Assembly: GCF_001757355.1 (NCBI RefSeq)
Contig: NZ_MINO01000025.1
Coordinates: 1 to 51,915 of the forward strand
Origin: Sphingobium phenoxybenzoativorans
Lineage (GTDB): Bacteria; Pseudomonadota; Alphaproteobacteria; Sphingomonadales; Sphingomonadaceae
DNA: 51,915 nucleotides
Direction: 5' to 3'
Positions 35,154 to 42,834 of the stretch are shown here, piece by piece. The notes below the pieces were generated by a model. That model made no database searches. It saw nothing but the letters and a program-made list of their open reading frames with translations, and was not told the origin of the DNA. Positions within the stretch are counted from its first letter, which is position 1. Each line of letters starts with the position of its first letter. The translations under genes were made by a program, and so were the position numbers.

Positions 35154-36226
35154 CTTCCAACCCTCAACAGAAGATGATGCTCATCCTGAAGCCACCGTGT
35201 AAAGGCTTCTTCATCCCTCTCTACGGACTGCAATCGCGGTAATGCCAGACGATCCATTGTGGATGTGGCGGCACTTACGGCACTGGTACAGGCGACATCG
35301 ACACCCAATGCCTCGACGAGCTTCTTCGCCGAGGAATTCAATCGTCCAAAGGGATAGGAGAAGCGATCGATCCGTGCCCCTATCGTCTCTTCCAGGTCCC
35401 GATGGCCACCTTCAATCTCCTCTGCTTGTTCCGCGAGCGACAAATCCGGTAGTGAACGATGTGTACGCGTATGACTACCAATGTGCAGCAGCGGGTGCCC
35501 TGCATGGCCGGACAGCTCCTCTCGCGTCGCCGGGTAGCGACTTTCCGGCCCCTTGAGCGATGCCCCCGCCCAGAGGAGTATCTCGTCTGTTACAAGATCC
35601 TGTGCTTCGGGAGGCAAAAGGACAATTGCATTCCACAGTTCCACATACAGCTTTTCCCGATCAGTACGCGGTCCATCTTCATCCGCGACCCAATTTTGCG
35701 CCAGGGCCCTGTCTTCGGGTCGATCGTCGATGGCGAACTCTCGGACATCTTCCCCCAGCTTCAATGTCAACGAAACCGGAAGGGTCGCACTCTCGAGAAT
35801 CGCGCGCGTCAACGCGTCCCACCAAAACTCGCGCCGCCGACCTAGAGTTTGAGAGACCGCAAAGATCGTGATCGGGATCTCGTATTTCTCGATAATGGGT
35901 AGCGCGGCTGTGAGATTGTCGACATAGGCATCATCGAACGTAACGGCGATACTCGCGCCACTCTTCGAATAGCCTTCCCCGCTGGAAAATGCTGTCAAAT
36001 CCACTGCAGCGCGATATTTCGCCAACACAGCCATCTGATCCGCGAACGCAGCAGGTGAGACGCATAGCCCCCACGGATCACACGATTCTTCCGCGACGCG
36101 ATGATACATCAATATACCACCGCGCTCATGTCGATTGTGTATCGCTCTCCGCAACGGATGCAGCGCCCGACGAACGATTTGAAAGGCCGAACTATTTCTC
36201 AAGGTAAAAAATGGTTTCCCTACCAT
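35150..36226 (-). CDS. Polysaccharide deacetylase family protein
   Basis: The product (358 aa) carries NodB-homology motifs: I-L-M-Y-H-R-V near residue 38, the metal/catalytic motif V-T-F-D-D-A-Y near 95 and H-I-G-S-H-T-R-T-H near 250, then R-F-S-Y-P-F-G near 285. A cytoplasmic or peripheral location is likely since no signal peptide is seen. It would remove acetyl groups from amino sugars of the EPS or its precursors. Its start overlaps the end of the methyltransferase gene by 35 bases and its end overlaps the GT2 start, giving a tight three-gene operon. Confidence 0.88.
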   Translation of the reverse strand: MVGKPFFTLRNSSAFQIVRRALHPLRRAIHNRHERGGILMYHRVAEESCDPWGLCVSPAAFADQMAVLAKYRAAVDLTAFSSGEGYSKSGASIAVTFDDAYVDNLTAALPIIEKYEIPITIFAVSQTLGRRREFWWDALTRAILESATLPVSLTLKLGEDVREFAIDDRPEDRALAQNWVADEDGPRTDREKLYVELWNAIVLLPPEAQDLVTDEILLWAGASLKGPESRYPATREELSGHAGHPLLHIGSHTRTHRSLPDLSLAEQAEEIEGGHRDLEETIGARIDRFSYPFGRLNSSAKKLVEALGVDVACTSAVSAATSTMDRLALPRLQSVERDEEAFTRWLQDEHHLLLRVGR

Positions 36227-37487
36227 ATTGCGTTGCTGACACGATTATTTCTTCGCGCACTTGGAGGCCTTCGAAGAAAGCCGTCAATTCGCTTTTATCT
36301 AGGGAGAGATCAGGAATTGCCCCATTAAACGCGATCGCTTCATCGCTCTGCGCAAAGGGTGTGAAAATTATGAGCGTCATACGCTTGCGGAACGATGATA
36401 TGGCGTTTTCAAGAATTTGCCGCCATCCCCAATTATGCTCCAGGACATGGCGCATGAAAATACAGTCCGCCTCGGAGCGGTACTCTTGCAGTTCCGCTTT
36501 GATATCGGCCTGATCGCTTTTGCTGCCGTCTATACCAACGTAGCGACTTTGGGAGACAAACTTTTTGGCATATGCGCTGCCACAGCCCCAATCCTCTATG
36601 GTCGCGCCCACCCCATCTAAATGGGCCATGCCCAGCTGATAGCTGGTCTCCTCATCATATGCAGTCGGATCCTGCCCCTCATAGTTCCACAGGTCAGCCA
36701 TGCGCATCTTGGCATTTGCATCACCAGCCCTGGCAGTGATTGCTATGGTTACGGGATATTCCGGATCAACATGATCCAGTTCCGCGGCAGTCAGTTCACT
36801 TTCTGCAAGCCCTTGCAGGAAGGAAGTGGCAGAAAGGACGTTCCCGTGATGGACCACGTCCACATTCCCCTCCTGGAACACCTGTTCACACAGCTTCCTC
36901 GCTGCACTCTTCGTCAGCGACCAATACCAAGTGTCGTTCCATGAGGGATCGGCAACCTGTGTAATCCCGGGCACAGTGCACAACAGTACGCCACCTGGCT
37001 TGAGGATGCGGAAAATGGTCGTCAACGCCTGCTTCATATCGAAGATCAGATGCAGGGTCTGCGTCAGGATCACGCAGTCATAGCTGTTGCTCGGAATGGA
37101 ATAGCCGTCAGTGAGGTCATCGACATAGGTCGCCCCCTCCTCATCATTGACATGGAGCATATCACTTTGGGTTACACCCTGGCCGTATAGTTCGGTATAT
37201 GTCCGCTCCCCAATCTCCAGTACCCGGCCTGTGATCAGCCGCCCCTGTGATTGAAGGAAATTCTCGATATAGTATCGATCGATTGGCCGGCCCCGGTCAT
37301 AGCCATATTCCCGGCTGATGGGTTCCAGGCGCCGGAGATCACCGAACCGAACCCTGCCATGTAGTGGTACGCCTTCGCCACCCAGCCTGAACCGGACAAA
37401 TTTCAATAGTGGCATGATCCCTGATCGACGTGCTGCGCCGCGGATCTTGCTTTTTACAGAAATATTCAACTTCATCCCCCCGGACAA
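36192..37487 (-). CDS. Protein with two SAM-methyltransferase domains
   Basis: The product (431 aa) appears to hold two class-I methyltransferase domains in tandem. Domain 1: D-R-Y-Y-I-E-N-F-L near residue 70, G-R-V-L-E-I-G-E-R near 86, then D-C-V-I-L-T-Q-T-L-H-L-I and I-L-K-P-G-G-V-L-L-C-T near 136-170. Domain 2: I-E-D-W-G-C-G-S-A-Y near 296, R-Y-V-G-I-D-G-S near 314 and C-I-F-M-R-H-V-L-E-H near 338. The first domain resembles methyltransferases often attached to glycan-cluster enzymes. The start is TTG 37487 (AAAGG 7 bases upstream) or ATG 37475. It would methylate an EPS sugar (inferred). Confidence 0.75.
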   Translation of the reverse strand: MSGGMKLNISVKSKIRGAARRSGIMPLLKFVRFRLGGEGVPLHGRVRFGDLRRLEPISREYGYDRGRPIDRYYIENFLQSQGRLITGRVLEIGERTYTELYGQGVTQSDMLHVNDEEGATYVDDLTDGYSIPSNSYDCVILTQTLHLIFDMKQALTTIFRILKPGGVLLCTVPGITQVADPSWNDTWYWSLTKSAARKLCEQVFQEGNVDVVHHGNVLSATSFLQGLAESELTAAELDHVDPEYPVTIAITARAGDANAKMRMADLWNYEGQDPTAYDEETSYQLGMAHLDGVGATIEDWGCGSAYAKKFVSQSRYVGIDGSKSDQADIKAELQEYRSEADCIFMRHVLEHNWGWRQILENAISSFRKRMTLIIFTPFAQSDEAIAFNGAIPDLSLDKSELTAFFEGLQVREEIIVSATQYGRETIFYLEK

Positions 37488-37646
37488 GATACAGCCTTTC
37501 TATCGCCCAGAGCATGTCACCATGTCGAGTGCAAAGCGTATTATTTCGAAGCTGCTATGTTCAGATTTCGGACGATATGATGATCGTCGCTCCGATAGGT
37601 GCTCGCCTTTAAACGCAAATCTCGTTTTTATTTTGCTGAATTTCAC

Positions 37647-37682
37647 GAAACTGAAACAGGCTCATGCCGAAGCATGAGCCTG
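37647..37682 (-). terminator. Rho-independent terminator after beta-helix gene
   Basis: On the minus strand an 11-bp perfect stem (37682-37672 with 37667-37657) closes a TTCG tetraloop, an exceptionally stable C(TTCG)G hairpin, and is followed by TTTCAGTTTC. It lies about 60 bases downstream of the beta-helix gene at 37739 and upstream of the methyltransferase start at 37487, so it separates the two transcripts. Confidence 0.75.
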
Positions 37683-37738
37683 CAGGATAGGTTAACGATG
37701 GCTGCCTTGTCTGACGGCAGCCTCAAATATTCAGTCAC

Positions 37739-38620
37739 TTATGGCAGCTTGCACCCCGCCCCCAAGGTGACGACCGTTGCCGCCGTCGCCTTATACATCA
37801 GCTTTGTGCCTGGTGGCACTGACAGCTCACAGGATTTTATCGTAACCGACTTGGCGCCATCAACATAAAGGATGAGCGCGTTGGTTTTCGAGGTGGCTAT
37901 CAGCTTGTCAATCACAACCACTGCACCTCCTCCAGCCCATACGTGCGCATTCACTGGATCAGTGCTGGTCAGGGTCGTGGCCGCGGCCGTCCCCCAGAAG
38001 CGATAGCTACGATAGTTTCTGGAGGCGCTCAGATTGCGAAGTACAGTATTTGTGGATTTAAGGTCAAAGCCGCCATCGCTGTTATCGCTTGAATCGACAT
38101 CTTCAATGGTCAACCGATCAACCGCCTTCTCCGCCGCAACACCGTCTCCATTGGCATAGGTATTCGGTATCGGTATGGTCTTGAATCCGGATACAGAGCC
38201 TCGCTGAATCAGGATATTCTTGCCTCCAAACATCACGATGCCGGTAGGTATCTGATCATTCGTCTGCGGAATGTTCCGCATGGCAATATTGAAATCCTGG
38301 ATCTGAACGCCGTCCGCGTTGCCGGTTATGCGTATTCCTTCTCGCCAAGTGTCGGAAATGAAGACCCCCTTCATAGTCATATTGCTAACGACAGCAGCAG
38401 GATCGCTCCAAACCGTCATGGCTGCATTTAGAAAGATGGCCGGGCCAATCACAGCGTTCTGGACCGTGCCCTTGATTTTGACGCCAACTCCGCCATTGAA
38501 GGTAATGGGATTGGCAGGCGCGACACGCCCGTTTGTGGAAATATTGACTGTCTGCGCGTTGGCTGCGCAAGAGGCAGCCGCCATGAGGATTGCGCATGCA
38601 ACCCGTAGATTCTTGCCCAT
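37739..38620 (-). CDS. Secreted right-handed beta-helix protein (copy 2)
   Basis: The product (293 aa) starts with a signal peptide M-G-K-N-L-R-V-A-C-A-I-L-M-A-A-A-S, cleaved near A-N-A-Q. ATG 38620 has GGGG 7 bases upstream. The mature part is a parallel beta-helix with N-G-D-G-V-A-A-E-K-A-V-D near residue 163 and D-N-S-D-G-G-F-D-L-K near 187, followed by S-R-N-Y-R-S-Y-R-F-W, all shared with the protein at 31100. A periplasmic EPS-active lyase or epimerase is the most likely role. A strong hairpin terminator follows. The AT-rich region upstream separates it from the PEP-CTERM gene at 39190. Confidence 0.78.
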   Translation of the reverse strand: MGKNLRVACAILMAAASCAANAQTVNISTNGRVAPANPITFNGGVGVKIKGTVQNAVIGPAIFLNAAMTVWSDPAAVVSNMTMKGVFISDTWREGIRITGNADGVQIQDFNIAMRNIPQTNDQIPTGIVMFGGKNILIQRGSVSGFKTIPIPNTYANGDGVAAEKAVDRLTIEDVDSSDNSDGGFDLKSTNTVLRNLSASRNYRSYRFWGTAAATTLTSTDPVNAHVWAGGGAVVVIDKLIATSKTNALILYVDGAKSVTIKSCELSVPPGTKLMYKATAATVVTLGAGCKLP

Positions 38621-39189
38621 GTAAAAGCCCCGACTCTAGCCCCCACCAGAACCATGGCCATTAGAATAGATTCACCTTTCCAGGTTATTAATTACGAGAT
38701 AAATACATAGTTAAATGAAATTATTCATGTCGGATACATCTAAATTCCCATAAATAATTTTGCATTTTAGCATAGTCAAATGGCAATTTTTGTATAGTTT
38801 ATTATGTATTAACCTAAAATAGTTTTCGTATTTCTAAAGGTGTTAATTTATAATTTCAAATATATGAGATTTTTATAAATTAGTATTTAATAGATTACAT
38901 AATATTCACAAAAATCAATTCTCTCTATAAATTTTATGAAAAAATATCACGATCTATATTTAAATTTTTATACCAACGTCCAGATATTTCGATCTATTAT
39001 GTTTTTATATTGGAAATATAAATAAAAATATCGCGCCTTATTCTATTTTTTTCTGTGTGCCATTGCCCCTCTCGGAATAATGACGAGTACCAGTCTTAGT
39101 CGCGCCAATTCTGCTGCTATCCCACGGAAAGTTAATGGAATTGCATATCCAGCGGGACATCGTTAGGGGTTTGTTATAGGAGCTGAGAA
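38621..39189. other. AT-rich divergent promoter region
   Basis: These 569 bases separate two divergent secreted-protein genes. From 38680 to 39050 the sequence is extremely AT-rich with many T-A steps and contains no usable reading frame. It should hold promoters for both genes, and the composition suits a nucleoid-associated silencer such as a MucR- or H-NS-type protein. The ribosome site AGGAG of the 39190 gene is at the right edge. Confidence 0.5.
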
Positions 39190-39762
39190 ATGGCCTATCA
39201 GGTCGATATGATTACGCAGGAGTACCGCAGGCGACTATTTGTCGTCTTGGGTCTTGCTGGCGCCCTGACAGCATCCACATTGCCAGTGACGAACCAGCGC
39301 GCATTGTTCAATGCGCTGGAATTTCCCGACAATGACGAAGTCTTCGCCTATGGCGTAATTATGACGACCGGATTCGGTCCGAAAGGCGGCAACGGTCGTT
39401 ATGGGAGACCTGGCAGGCCAAACCGTACCGACCGAGATGGCAACACGCCTCCCCCGGTCGCATATGCATTTCAGGTCCCAAATGAACCAACGCCCTTAGG
39501 ACCGCCTGTCGATCCTGCAATAGCCACGCCACGAGGCCTGCTTCCTTCTGTGCCGCCGGGCTTGAGCTCGCCTCCAACCGGCGGTCCATCGCAAGTGGCT
39601 CCGCCATCAACGGCCACGCTAGTGGATTCCCCTCCGGCCCCGGTGCCACCTGTACCGGAGCCGGCGACATGGATCATGATGATCCTAGGATTTTTAGGAA
39701 TTGGCCTTGGCCTCCGGCGCGTGCGCACAAAAGATGCGGCCCGTGTGACCTCGACCCTGTAG
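39190..39762 (+). CDS. Proline-rich PEP-CTERM protein (190 aa)
   Basis: ATG 39190 has AGGAG 7 bases upstream. The N-terminus has R-R-R-L-F-V-V-L-G-L-A-G-A-L-T-A near residues 13-28, a signal peptide or anchor. The middle (about residues 60-150) has no globular look and is rich in Pro, Gly and Ser, e.g. G-R-Y-G-R-P-G-R-P-N-R-T and P-P-G-L-S-S-P-P-T-G-G-P. The end is V-P-E-P-A-T-W-I-M-M-I-L-G-F-L-G-I-G followed by L-G-L-R-R-V-R, a sorting signal with a weaker Arg cluster than its four paralogues. It is convergent with the protease gene at 39764. Confidence 0.8.
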   Translation: MAYQVDMITQEYRRRLFVVLGLAGALTASTLPVTNQRALFNALEFPDNDEVFAYGVIMTTGFGPKGGNGRYGRPGRPNRTDRDGNTPPPVAYAFQVPNEPTPLGPPVDPAIATPRGLLPSVPPGLSSPPTGGPSQVAPPSTATLVDSPPAPVPPVPEPATWIMMILGFLGIGLGLRRVRTKDAARVTSTL

Positions 39763-39763
39763 G

Positions 39764-40318
39764 TCAGCGAATACTTAGGCTGTCACCCTTGATTGTGACT
39801 GATTCGAACTTTGATAGGGCATTTTGACCTAAAAGCGACACACCCAGGCCGTTGCGGACCACCGCTGCCTTTAGCTGATTGACGTTTCGTCCACCTATTT
39901 CAATCCGGTCAATTGTTGCCCAGGCCATTTCAGCCTTACCGCCGACCGTTTTTACATTGCTATTATAGTGCTGTTCGCCCACCTCTATGCCGACCGCCTT
40001 GGCGTCCGCAGCTGTGAGCACCATTATACTTGCCCCGGTATCGACGAGAAAGCGCAGTGGCTTTCCATTGACCAGAGCGTCGACATAGAAAAGACCGTCA
40101 CTGGCATTTCGCCGACTATAATGCCCCTCAGTATGGGATTTTGCATCACTACTACGTGCGCTATCTACGATTGCCGCGTTCGCGCTTGGAATAGCGTGGA
40201 TTGATCCGTAAAATTCATCGCGATGAGCCCGCGCGAACACCAGCGTGATCGCTATCGATCCAGCGAACAATAGTTTTGTTCGCAGTGAAAGAGATTTGGT
40301 GAACAACATGGCAGCCAT
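39764..40318 (-). CDS. Retropepsin-like aspartic protease (clan AA)
   Basis: The product (184 aa) has one N-terminal hydrophobic segment, L-L-F-A-G-S-I-A-I-T-L-V-F, and a single retropepsin domain with the catalytic motif F-L-V-D-T-G-A-S near residue 93 and the late hydrophobic motif V-S-L-L-G-Q-N-A-L near 160. This matches the TIGR02281-type periplasmic aspartic proteases of alphaproteobacteria, which act as dimers. The domain faces the periplasm if the helix is an anchor. Its substrate is unknown. It is convergent with the PEP-CTERM gene, with one base between the stops, which invites the idea of a joint role but does not show it. Confidence 0.85.
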   Translation of the reverse strand: MAAMLFTKSLSLRTKLLFAGSIAITLVFARAHRDEFYGSIHAIPSANAAIVDSARSSDAKSHTEGHYSRRNASDGLFYVDALVNGKPLRFLVDTGASIMVLTAADAKAVGIEVGEQHYNSNVKTVGGKAEMAWATIDRIEIGGRNVNQLKAAVVRNGLGVSLLGQNALSKFESVTIKGDSLSIR

Positions 40319-40410
40319 AATGACAGCCGCCTTTCAACATTCAGTATTGGGATTAGCCTAATTCTACATTTACCAATTATATCGGATAAGCCTTATCAAT
40401 ATACTTTAGT

Positions 40411-41325
40411 CTACGGGTTTCGCGAGGTCCTTCCGCCACGCAGATGGTAATCCTGCAACCCCGCCGCGATCAGTGACAAAAGCGCGCCGAGCGCCAACTG
40501 AATCGCTGCTAGATAGTATGGCCAACGCATGGAATGCGGGTTAGCGAAAAGCACATAGTAAGGACGCTCAACCTTATATCCTGCATATTCGTAGAGCCGG
40601 ACGATCGAGCCAGGCAACGCATTAGAGACCAGAATGCCGGCTTTTGTCGAAACCGGTTCATCGACAGGCGGCGCCGCATTCCGCGCTACCGGTAGCAGCT
40701 CAACAAAGTAGCGAATTGCCCCATTCTCGCCTTCCCGCGCTTCCATCGGCGCGAAACGCACGCCCCTCTTTGAAACTATCAAATCTTGGGCAAACGCAGA
40801 GGTGCGAAGATAATTGATGTGACCGGTAATCATGGCTGCGCCATCGGGGGGGCGCTGATCATCAGCTCCGCCGACATTTATGATCCTATATGGCGGCTTG
40901 AATGTCGGGAGGGTAAGTGTCCAGATCAATGTGGAGAGGGAAGCCGCAGCGAGACCAGCTGCGAATATATAAAGCACCTTCCTGAGCCCTGCCCCAATTG
41001 TCTGCGCAGTAACGCGGGTCCTGTAAGCCTTCCTCATGCCGAACCGCTTCGAACCGAACCGCAATATCCACAAAGCCGGTGATCCGAACAACAAAACGAG
41101 CAGCATGAAAGTGAGGATTGGCGAATAATGGCCGAAATGGACAAACTGCCATTCCGAGATGCGCCCATAGAGCCCGGTGTAAAATACAGCCTCCCAGGCG
41201 AAATAGAAGGTTACGGCGAACAACCAGCCGAGCAGGATCCAATCAACACGGAGCCGCCGCTTGAGACGCCGCAATGGGGTACGGCGCGCCGCAGGCGGAC
41301 GATCAAAGCGTTGTGTCAGGGTCAT
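40411..41325 (-). CDS. Multi-pass membrane protein of unknown function (304 aa)
   Basis: The product has an Arg-rich N-terminus and four likely transmembrane segments, near residues 29-52 (I-L-L-G-W-L-F-A-V-T-F-Y-F), 70-92, 116-138 and 270-292 (L-A-A-I-Q-L-A-L-G-A-L-L-S-L), with a periplasmic domain of about 120 residues before the last. I do not recognise a family; a DUF3592-like protein is a possibility. The start ATG is clear. TTAACCAT, the half-site reported for CtrA in Caulobacter, lies on the coding strand at 41358-41351, 26 bases upstream of the start. It is divergent from the PEP-CTERM gene at 41747. Confidence 0.65.
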   Translation of the reverse strand: MTLTQRFDRPPAARRTPLRRLKRRLRVDWILLGWLFAVTFYFAWEAVFYTGLYGRISEWQFVHFGHYSPILTFMLLVLLFGSPALWILRFGSKRFGMRKAYRTRVTAQTIGAGLRKVLYIFAAGLAAASLSTLIWTLTLPTFKPPYRIINVGGADDQRPPDGAAMITGHINYLRTSAFAQDLIVSKRGVRFAPMEAREGENGAIRYFVELLPVARNAAPPVDEPVSTKAGILVSNALPGSIVRLYEYAGYKVERPYYVLFANPHSMRWPYYLAAIQLALGALLSLIAAGLQDYHLRGGRTSRNP

Positions 41326-41746
41326 CCGATGTGATCTGTTCTTTTCCGTTATGGTTAATGAACCTTAGCGTAGAATGGGCAGGGCCGTCACCTCCCACGT
41401 CACAAAAAATTTGGAGAAGATATATGCGATTTTCCGCGAATAAATAAGAGCGCCGCAGCAATATAAATAAAGCGCGACAATCAAGAAAAATCTGTTCGCA
41501 TATCATTTCATTATTTTATAAGTTTACCATTCTATTATAATATTTATAGCATTTACTCATGATTTATTATTGCGTATAAACGAATTTAACTTTCTAAATT
41601 TCGTATAGATTTTGCGCGATAATTTGCATAGGATAATGTATATAGTTAAAAAATGCATCAATATGAGACTTTGAGAAATCATCAAATTATTGCTTTAACT
41701 TGATTAACTGCGCAAATGGACAATCATAATCATCTCCCAATCGGTC
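41326..41746. other. AT-rich divergent region upstream of PEP-CTERM gene
   Basis: No gene is seen. The centre (41510-41700) is strongly AT-rich and resembles in composition the region upstream of 39190. Two TTAAC elements 5 bases apart lie near 41694-41709. I see no convincing ribosome site immediately before ATG 41747 and suspect that ATG 41759 (M-K-H-A-R-L-I-L) is the real start. Confidence 0.4.
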
Positions 41747-42493
41747 TTGGAACAGAAAATGAAACATGCTCGTTTGATCTTGGTTCTAGCCGTCGCAATA
41801 TTCGGGATGGCTCAGCCGGCAACAGCCGCCCAAAGCCTCGCGACCTTCTATGGAAAGATTTCCAGCGGGTTTGACAGAACGGGCGTATTCGGTGCTTCCG
41901 ATACCAGCCTCGATGGCGCCTACGCTACTTTTGCTTTCCTTTTTGATGACGCGACACCCGGTGCTTATTTTAGCGTAAGCCCAACCGCCTCGCAGCTGAG
42001 CGGCGGTTCGCTTTATGGGATTCCCTCGCCTGGCAGCGCTGTTGTGACAGTCAATGGCGTGTCCGTACCAATAGCGGGCAGCTATCAATCATATGCAGCC
42101 AGGCACAATGGCGGATATGACGAGATAGATTATTTCGCCCAGGATTATGCCGGCACACCATCTGGAGAGAGCAATTGGGTCCATGGCAAGATCAGTTCCT
42201 CGTTGAATGATTTTATATCGACGACTGATTTCAACGGGATCCTTGCTTATGACGTTGTACCGGGCACGGATTTTCTGGCCGATTTCCAGTTCTACAATCC
42301 AGGCGTGGGGTTTGTGGGATCCGTGCAGGCCTACGGCAAGATGGCTGTCAGCCGCGTTACAGTGCAATCGCTCATTCCGGCAGTGCCTGAGCCTGCGACT
42401 TGGCTGATGATGATCGTGGGTTTCGCACTGATCGGCTCGGCCCTCCGCGCCGGCCGCAGGAAGGCGATTTCGACACCGAAAATGGTCTACTGA
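41747..42493 (+). CDS. PEP-CTERM sorting domain-containing protein (248 aa)
   Basis: The N-terminus M-K-H-A-R-L-I-L-V-L-A-V-A-I-F-G-M-A is a signal peptide, cleaved near T-A-A-Q. The mature region (about 200 residues) is Ser/Tyr/Gly-rich with F-A-F-L-F-D-D-A-T-P-G-A near residue 62 and D-E-I-D-Y-F-A-Q-D-Y near 125, probably a beta-sandwich. The sorting signal V-P-E-P-A-T-W-L-M-M-I-V-G-F-A-L-I-G precedes R-A-G-R-R-K and a short tail. The start may be ATG 41759, four codons in, because the signal peptide begins there. It stands alone, between an unknown membrane protein gene and a GT4 gene. Confidence 0.87.
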   Translation: MEQKMKHARLILVLAVAIFGMAQPATAAQSLATFYGKISSGFDRTGVFGASDTSLDGAYATFAFLFDDATPGAYFSVSPTASQLSGGSLYGIPSPGSAVVTVNGVSVPIAGSYQSYAARHNGGYDEIDYFAQDYAGTPSGESNWVHGKISSSLNDFISTTDFNGILAYDVVPGTDFLADFQFYNPGVGFVGSVQAYGKMAVSRVTVQSLIPAVPEPATWLMMIVGFALIGSALRAGRRKAISTPKMVY

Positions 42494-42834
42494 TCTGACA
42501 AAAGAGAATGGCAGGCTTAGTTGCTAGAAAGCCGCTATGTAGCACAAGTTGAGCTCATACAGGGTGGGAATTGCTTGCTAAACTGGGGGGTCACAGGCTG
42601 AAAATTCAGCCAATTTGGAGGCTTCTCTATTATCTCACTGTTATATCTGAGAAATGTAAGGTTAATATAAATATAATTTTTATTGCCTTATATATCGATA
42701 ATCCTTCCCTTCATTGCTAATATCAGGGCGGGGAGAATCAATCTTATAACAAGATCATTAGAGTTAACGGATTAGCCATCACTCTAATGCGATATGAGGT
42801 TTGCCTCTTCGGGGCGGGGGGGGGATTTAGCGGA
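42494..42834. other. Intergenic region with hairpin and G9 tract
   Basis: No gene is supported. GGCTGA-AAAT-TCAGCC at 42596-42611 could be a weak terminator for the PEP-CTERM gene. An AT-rich segment follows at 42650-42720. A run of nine G lies at 42816-42824, 10 bases upstream of the most likely start of the next gene. Confidence 0.45.
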
